Assembly: GCA_004375785.1 (NCBI GenBank)
Contig: SOKM01000100.1
Location: forward strand, 1-18,195
Origin: Candidatus Cloacimonadota bacterium
GTDB lineage: Bacteria; Hydrothermota; E44-bin80
Direction of reading: 5' to 3'
Length of the DNA: 18,195 nucleotides
The notes below the pieces were generated by a model. The model searched no databases. It was not told the origin of the DNA and saw only the letters and a list, made by a program, of their open reading frames with translations. The translations under genes and the position numbers were made by a program. Shown one piece after another: positions 14,199-18,195 of the stretch (position 1 is its first letter; each line of letters starts with the position of its first letter).

Positions 14199-15533
14199 AT
14201 GAGAATTACAAAACTCAAATTTAACTTTATCCTTTATCCTTTATCCTTTATCCTTGTTTTCTTTGTGCTTCCTCTTTCTGCCGCTGAAGAACTCAACGGA
14301 ATTGCAGCTGTGGTTGGTAAAGAAGTGATCACGAAAGGGGAGTTGAATGAACAGTTCCAATTTCTCCTGCTGAGCGGCATTATAAGACCGGAAGATTCAC
14401 TAAAAATGGACAGTTTGAGACTGGATTTACTAACTGAGTTAATTAACAGAAGAATTCTTATTGAATATGCCCAGAAAGAATCAATTGAGATTATGGAGGA
14501 GGAAATTGAAGACATGCTTGAGGGTGCACTTGAAGATATGAAATCAAGGTTCCCGGACGAAGAAACATTCAAACAGAAATTAGAAGAAGAAGGGCTGTCT
14601 CTGAAATCATTCAAGGAAAATTACAGAAAACAAATCAAAGAAAACTTTTTGTTACAAAAACTTATGCAGAAGGAGTTTGGGTCTGAAATGCTTGTTACAG
14701 AGAAAGAAATAGAAGATTTTTACTATACGAACCGCGATTCATTTGCTGAGCCAGCAATGGTAGAACTTTCTCATATTCTAATAATGCCAAAACCATCAAA
14801 GAACGAAGAAAAGAGGATAGAGAAGAAAATCAACGAAGTTTTACTGAGATTGGAATTTAATGAAGATTTCGGAGAACTGGCAAAAAAATACTCTGAAGAT
14901 AAATTGAGAAACAAAGGCGGAGACCTTGGATTTGTGAGAAAGGATGAGCTGCCACCAGAAATCGCTGAGGTTGCATTTTCCCTCGAAGTTGATTCGCTTA
15001 CCCTTACACAGGGGAGAGAAGGTTTTTACCTACTTAAATGCTCAGGTAAAAAAAAGAATACCCGCCATATCAAGCAGATATTTTTTAAGGTAAAAATAAC
15101 AAGTATCGACAGCCTGAGGTCATATAAACTTGCATTAAAAATAAAAAAACGAGCAGAAGATGAAGAAGATTTTTCTGCTCTCGCACAAAAATACTCTGAT
15201 GATATTGAAACCAGGAATAATGGTGGTTTTCTTGGAGAGCTTTATTTGGAGCAGCTACACCCCCTTTTCAGAAACGCAGTGAAGGAGCTCGACGAAGGTG
15301 ATATCAGCGAACCAGTAAAAACTGAATTTGGTCTTCATATCTTTAAGGTGTTGAGTAAGCCAGACCCCAGAATTCCTGAATTTGACGAAATAAAGCATAT
15401 CGCAAAAGAATTTATTATTCAAAAGAGAACCAAAGAAAAGACAGATGAATTGCTGGAGAGAATATTACCCAATTTTTATGTAGCAAATTTCCTTAAAAAA
15501 AATTCAACCACAGAGGGCACAGAGAAATACTAA
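14199..15533 (+). CDS. surA: SurA-like periplasmic chaperone with two parvulin domains
   Basis: The protein (444 residues) begins with an exported signal peptide (about 1-28, cleavage after LSA or LSAA) whose core FILYPLSFIL is encoded by a heptamer DNA array. A SurA N-terminal domain follows (about 31-180: GIAAVVGKEVITKGELNEQ is the SurA signature), then parvulin 1 (187-282) and parvulin 2 (289-387), with a closing C-terminal helix. Parvulin 1 keeps His192 but has Tyr in place of the second histidine; parvulin 2 has His290 and His380 and should be the active one, as in E. coli SurA. SurA escorts unfolded outer-membrane proteins. No Shine-Dalgarno sequence is visible before the ATG 33 bp after the previous gene. 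The last residues (STTEGTEK) come from a CACAGAG repeat, suggesting a recently extended tail. Confidence 0.88.
   Translation: MRITKLKFNFILYPLSFILVFFVLPLSAAEELNGIAAVVGKEVITKGELNEQFQFLLLSGIIRPEDSLKMDSLRLDLLTELINRRILIEYAQKESIEIMEEEIEDMLEGALEDMKSRFPDEETFKQKLEEEGLSLKSFKENYRKQIKENFLLQKLMQKEFGSEMLVTEKEIEDFYYTNRDSFAEPAMVELSHILIMPKPSKNEEKRIEKKINEVLLRLEFNEDFGELAKKYSEDKLRNKGGDLGFVRKDELPPEIAEVAFSLEVDSLTLTQGREGFYLLKCSGKKKNTRHIKQIFFKVKITSIDSLRSYKLALKIKKRAEDEEDFSALAQKYSDDIETRNNGGFLGELYLEQLHPLFRNAVKELDEGDISEPVKTEFGLHIFKVLSKPDPRIPEFDEIKHIAKEFIIQKRTKEKTDELLERILPNFYVANFLKKNSTTEGTEKY
14225..14252. repeat. Heptamer array (CTTTATC x4) in the surA signal peptide
   Basis: Four perfect CTTTATC copies, 9 codons after the surA start. 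Every frame of this array reads the same heptapeptide, but a change of one unit would shift the downstream frame. The reverse-complement unit GATAAAG recurs at 16954-16967. Confidence 0.92.
15508..15524. repeat. CACAGAG spacer-type repeat at the surA 3' end
   Basis: CACAGAG at 15509-15515 and 15518-15524 (CCACAGAGGGCACAGAG). This word is one I recognise as a dispersed intergenic repeat in many bacterial genomes; here it forms the last surA codons. Confidence 0.5.
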
Positions 15534-15636
15534 AAAATAAATCAAGAAAAAAACCATATCTAATTTTCTATGTTCAAATCAAAATCTCAAAGTCGTAAAA
15601 CAAATATTATCATCCAAAGAGAATTTTTTTACAATA

Positions 15637-15672
15637 AAACCAATCGAACAAATTAAACCAATTAAACGAAAT
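15637..15672. repeat. Nonamer tandem array (4 units) upstream of the S4 gene
   Basis: Units AAACCAATC, GAACAAATT, AAACCAATT, AAACGAAAT. The unit is close to the reverse complement of the array at 4569-4604, with the same unit length and count. The remainder of the 186-bp gap (15534-15719) is AT-rich with no gene, strong promoter or terminator that I can support. Confidence 0.65.
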
Positions 15673-15719
15673 TCAATTTATTTGTGTTCATTTAAGTGAA
15701 TCTGCACCCAAATTTACTT

Positions 15720-15986
15720 ATGCGGCTTGACCTCTTTCTAAAGAAAATCAGGATTGTCAAGACAAGAGCAAAATCAAAAACATTGTGTAAAAGAGAACTG
15801 GTATCTCTTAACGATGTTAAAGCAAAACCCGGGAAGAATATTAAGTTAGGTGATATAATAAGAATAGATTTTGGCAAACGGATTCTTGTTATTGAGGTTA
15901 CAGAAATACCTCCAGGAAATGTCTTAAAACCTGAGGCATCATCTTATTATAATGTAATAAAAGATGAGAGTGTAAATATTATATAA
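15720..15986 (+). CDS. Small S4-domain RNA-binding protein (Hsp15/RqcP-like)
   Basis: The 88-residue product opens directly into an S4 fold (MRLDLFLKKIRIVKTRAKSKTLC, then LVSLNDVKAKPGKNIKLGDIIRIDF). Such small proteins bind rRNA or tRNA on ribosomes; Hsp15 and RqcP act on stalled 50S subunits. I prefer the ATG at 15720 because the domain starts there; an in-frame GTG at 15696 would add eight residues. Neither start has a good Shine-Dalgarno sequence. Its TAA overlaps the pdxA ATG by one base (TAATG), so the two are translationally coupled. The exact subfamily cannot be settled from sequence alone. Confidence 0.75.
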   Translation: MRLDLFLKKIRIVKTRAKSKTLCKRELVSLNDVKAKPGKNIKLGDIIRIDFGKRILVIEVTEIPPGNVLKPEASSYYNVIKDESVNII

Positions 15987-16990
15987 TGAAGAGAATCGGT
16001 ATAACGGTTGGAGACCCCGCAGGTATTGGAGCTGAAATAATACTCAAATCAATTACTGAACTTAAAAAGATAAAGGGATTCAGATTTGTAATTCTTTCTC
16101 CTGCAGGTTTCTTAAAAGAATATTCGGCTAAAACAAAAATAAAAGTTTCACTGCCTGTTACTAACAATATAGAAGATACTGATGAAAAGATACAGGTTCT
16201 CGAGTCAATTGAGAAGATTTCTTTCCGACTGGGAACACCTTCTGATATAACAGGTAATGCTGCATACAGAATTATCGGAAAGGGTATAAGGTTTGCACTA
16301 AGTGGAAAAATTGACGCACTCGTCACCGCACCAGTTTCAAAATTTGCAATAAATTTGACGGGAAAAAGGTTCAGTGGACATACAGAGATGCTGAAAAGGA
16401 TGACTGGGGTGAAGGATGTTCTGATGCTATTTGTATCCCCACAACTGAAAGCAGGTGTCGTTACCACACATATCGGTTTCAGAAATGTTTCAAGAAATAT
16501 TACAGAAGCAAAAATAATCTCAAAACTGCTTTTACTAACGAACGGCTTAAAAAGATTTTTTTCTTTGAGACATCCTGTTATTGGAGTATCTGCACTCAAT
16601 CCCCACGCTGGAGAAGGAGGATACATAGGTAATGAAGAAATAAAAATCATAGAACCCGCAATAAAAAAAGCACGGGGAAGAGGGCTCAAAATCGATGGTC
16701 CATTTCCTTCAGATACAATCCTTCTTAAAAGAGACGAATTCGATGCACTCCTCTTTATGTACCACGACCAGGCTATGATACCTCTAAAGCTCCTCTCCTG
16801 GGGTAAAAATGTTAATGTGACAATTGGGCTACCATTCGTAAGAACCTCTCCCGACCATGGAACAGGTTTTGATATAGCAGGAAAAGGTATCGCATCTCCA
16901 GATAGTTTCATAGAAGCGGTAAAACTCGCATGCAGAATACTGGGAAAAGCAAGGATAAAGGATAAAGGGCTCGTCCCAAACAAACGATAA
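15986..16990 (+). CDS. pdxA: 4-hydroxythreonine-4-phosphate dehydrogenase PdxA
   Basis: PdxA oxidises 4-phosphohydroxy-L-threonine, a step of DXP-dependent pyridoxal phosphate synthesis, using NAD and a divalent metal. The 334-residue length is typical. Signature segments: GITVGDPAGIGAEI (5-18), VTAPVSK, GHTEML (His132, Thr133 for substrate phosphate), LNPHAGEGG, MYHDQAMIPLK and RTSPDHGTGFDIAGKG. The three metal histidines are His162, His207 and His260, matching 166, 211 and 266 in E. coli. It overlaps the S4 gene by one base and follows surA closely, as in the E. coli surA-pdxA-rsmA operon. No pdxJ is in the window. The C-terminus (KARIKDKGLVPNKR) is partly encoded by two GATAAAG units, possibly an acquired tail. 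Confidence 0.96.
   Translation: MKRIGITVGDPAGIGAEIILKSITELKKIKGFRFVILSPAGFLKEYSAKTKIKVSLPVTNNIEDTDEKIQVLESIEKISFRLGTPSDITGNAAYRIIGKGIRFALSGKIDALVTAPVSKFAINLTGKRFSGHTEMLKRMTGVKDVLMLFVSPQLKAGVVTTHIGFRNVSRNITEAKIISKLLLLTNGLKRFFSLRHPVIGVSALNPHAGEGGYIGNEEIKIIEPAIKKARGRGLKIDGPFPSDTILLKRDEFDALLFMYHDQAMIPLKLLSWGKNVNVTIGLPFVRTSPDHGTGFDIAGKGIASPDSFIEAVKLACRILGKARIKDKGLVPNKR
16954..16967. repeat. GATAAAG x2 at the pdxA 3' end
   Basis: Two direct GATAAAG copies preceded by AAG. This is the reverse-complement unit of the CTTTATC array in surA, in opposite orientation. Confidence 0.6.
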
Positions 16991-16993
16991 AAA

Positions 16994-18195
16994 ATGCTTA
17001 AACCAGCAAAACACAACAGACACGAAAGAGAGAATGTTAATGTAGCCGCAGGCTTCAGCCTGCGTAAATTAATACAGGACTTTCTAATAATATTTTTCTT
17101 TTTCTGTAGTGTATTCTGTACTACTTCTGAGGGTAAAACCATGGAAGACCTTGACCCTGAATATTGTATCAGCAAAGTCCAGTCGAATTTTCTTCCCTGG
17201 TGGGAAGATGAATGGGAGGAAACAGTTACAGGTTTCAGAATAATGGGTAGTTCCTTCAATCTGCCCACACTCCATGTCCTCCAGCACTGGAAGGGAACAT
17301 TCCCACTAAATGAGCACCTCTCTTTCTCTCTTGATTATTTCACGGATGCAGGTGCTGACAGTCAATTCTACAAGAAGGAGATGGAATTAAAATGCAGGTT
17401 TAAGGGAAGAAATTATATTTTTCTCTTTGGATACCCCTATTATGATAAAAAAGAGAGTGACGTTGGAATAGGATATTCCTTTGAGGAGACACCGTTGGAT
17501 TTTATAAGATTTTCAATCCTTTTTGAGAATACACCCAATAACTATATGTTTAAGGATAGGAATAAAGATTCAATGAGAATTTATAAAAAGATACCACTCC
17601 TGTACTCAATAGAAATATCCGTAATAAAAAAAGAGAAAAACAGATTAATCCTTTCTTATAATATTGGCCCCCTACACAGTGCAAGTTACGAAAACAAGGA
17701 TGGTGAAATTCTTTTTAGAACAGAAGGGGAGAAATCGGATATCTCTGTAAAACACCGATACTACTCTGCTGATTCCAGTGAGTGGGGGTGGAATATAAGT
17801 TTTCTATATAATAAAAAAAATTATTGCTCCTCTGGAGGAGGGATAGATAGTTCATTCGAGTATGCACGAATTATACAATATATCTACCTCAACAAAAAGA
17901 TCAAACCCCTTTATAACCTACTTTTACAATTCAATCGTGACCTTGAAGAAAAAACCATTTCGACGGGAATTAATAGACGAGCAATTCTTTTGGGAATAAT
18001 AAGAAATTTCTCGACACATTCAAAGGTTGGTTTGCTCTATTGTAATGGCAAAACCAATCACATCAGTATGGAAAAGATTAGAAAAGACAACAGATTAATC
18101 CTCATAGCTGAACACAGGTTAAGGAACAAGGCACGATTAGGTTTTAAACTCGGCATAGAACTCGACACACGAGACACAACACATGGACACCTGGG
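16994..18195 (+). CDS. Probable outer-membrane beta-barrel protein, first 400 residues, cut by window edge
   Basis: One frame is open from the ATG at 16994, three bases after the pdxA stop, to the right edge. The product has a hydrophobic segment (about residues 33-45, LIIFFFFCSVFC) compatible with a signal peptide. After it come stretches of alternating polar and hydrophobic residues rich in Tyr, Phe and Trp (such as YIFLFGYPYY, GIGYSF, LILSYNIG, WGWNISFLY) that look like beta-barrel strands. I do not recognise the family. Residues 16-23 (VAAGFSLR) come from a REP-like hairpin, giving an unusually long N-region. No other ATG, GTG or TTG lies between that repeat and the signal segment; the next ATG, at 17141, would remove the signal. 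Placement after SurA and PdxA makes it a plausible SurA client. Confidence 0.6.
   Translation, partial: MLKPAKHNRHERENVNVAAGFSLRKLIQDFLIIFFFFCSVFCTTSEGKTMEDLDPEYCISKVQSNFLPWWEDEWEETVTGFRIMGSSFNLPTLHVLQHWKGTFPLNEHLSFSLDYFTDAGADSQFYKKEMELKCRFKGRNYIFLFGYPYYDKKESDVGIGYSFEETPLDFIRFSILFENTPNNYMFKDRNKDSMRIYKKIPLLYSIEISVIKKEKNRLILSYNIGPLHSASYENKDGEILFRTEGEKSDISVKHRYYSADSSEWGWNISFLYNKKNYCSSGGGIDSSFEYARIIQYIYLNKKIKPLYNLLLQFNRDLEEKTISTGINRRAILLGIIRNFSTHSKVGLLYCNGKTNHISMEKIRKDNRLILIAEHRLRNKARLGFKLGIELDTRDTTHGHL
17042..17064. repeat. REP-like hairpin with GTAG inside the barrel-protein gene
   Basis: GTAG (17042-17045), then CGCAGGC-TTCA-GCCTGCG (17047-17064), a perfect 7-bp stem with a 4-base loop. GC content is far above the surroundings. 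It has the layout of REP elements and reads as VAAGFSLR in the host frame. Confidence 0.75.

Noticed and set aside
15979..17268. Long minus-strand open frame (429 codons) opposite pdxA
   Set aside because: It is the antisense of an unmistakable pdxA, has no recognisable domain and Ser/Ile-rich shadow composition, and shows no ribosome-binding site.
1..18195. tRNA, rRNA, CRISPR array or phage genes
   Set aside because: I looked on both strands and saw no cloverleaf, rRNA-like stretch, spaced identical repeats or phage structural genes.

Overview
The window is AT-rich bacterial chromosome. It encodes a SurA-type periplasmic chaperone, two parvulin lipoproteins and a probable outer-membrane beta-barrel protein, so the cell is most likely Gram-negative. 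The secreted Fn3 lipoprotein, the zinc-ribbon/cyclase/ATPase/TPR protein and a short gene remnant resembling the tail of a secreted FCB-type protein fit an uncultured anaerobic or thermophilic FCB/WOR-3-like lineage. That placement is a low-confidence inference; no rRNA or tRNA gene is present to anchor it.

Left part (1-4448), all on the minus strand. Reading in the direction of transcription: an Rrf2-type Fe-S regulator fused in one frame to a complete quinolinate synthase (NadA); a REP-associated tyrosine transposase (RAYT) element with perfect 25-bp inverted repeats, filling the whole gap between nadA and the next gene; a secreted two-Fn3-domain protein whose start has been taken over by the element; a short gene remnant; and the 5' two-thirds of an EF-G-2-like GTPase whose G4 motif (NKxD) has become NGLK.

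Middle (4449-11560). A 174-bp divergent promoter region separates rrf2-nadA from a 1225-residue class III nucleotide cyclase on the plus strand. That protein has an N-terminal zinc ribbon, a cyclase domain, an AAA-type ATPase and many TPRs, five of which are 40-residue tandem copies. Next comes mfd, the transcription-repair coupling factor.

Right part (11561-18195), all plus strand and probably one transcription unit behind a good sigma70-type promoter inside the mfd 3' end. It holds two parvulin lipoproteins (ATGA overlap), a SurA-like chaperone with two parvulin domains, a small S4-domain RNA-binding protein, pdxA (overlapping by one base) and, 3 bp later, the 5' part of a probable beta-barrel protein. 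The pairing of surA with pdxA recalls the E. coli surA-pdxA-rsmA operon. The chaperones presumably fold or escort envelope proteins such as the last gene product.

A recurring theme is short repeat DNA lying at or inside gene ends: RAYT inverted repeats, two GTAG-hairpin REP-like elements, heptamer arrays, nonamer arrays and small spacer repeats. Several have become coding sequence: the start of the Fn3 protein, the SurA signal peptide, the N-terminus of the last protein, and the stop codon of the cyclase gene. The most noteworthy single item is the Rrf2-NadA fusion, which joins two potential Fe-S-binding modules, a DNA-binding sensor and an NAD-biosynthesis enzyme.
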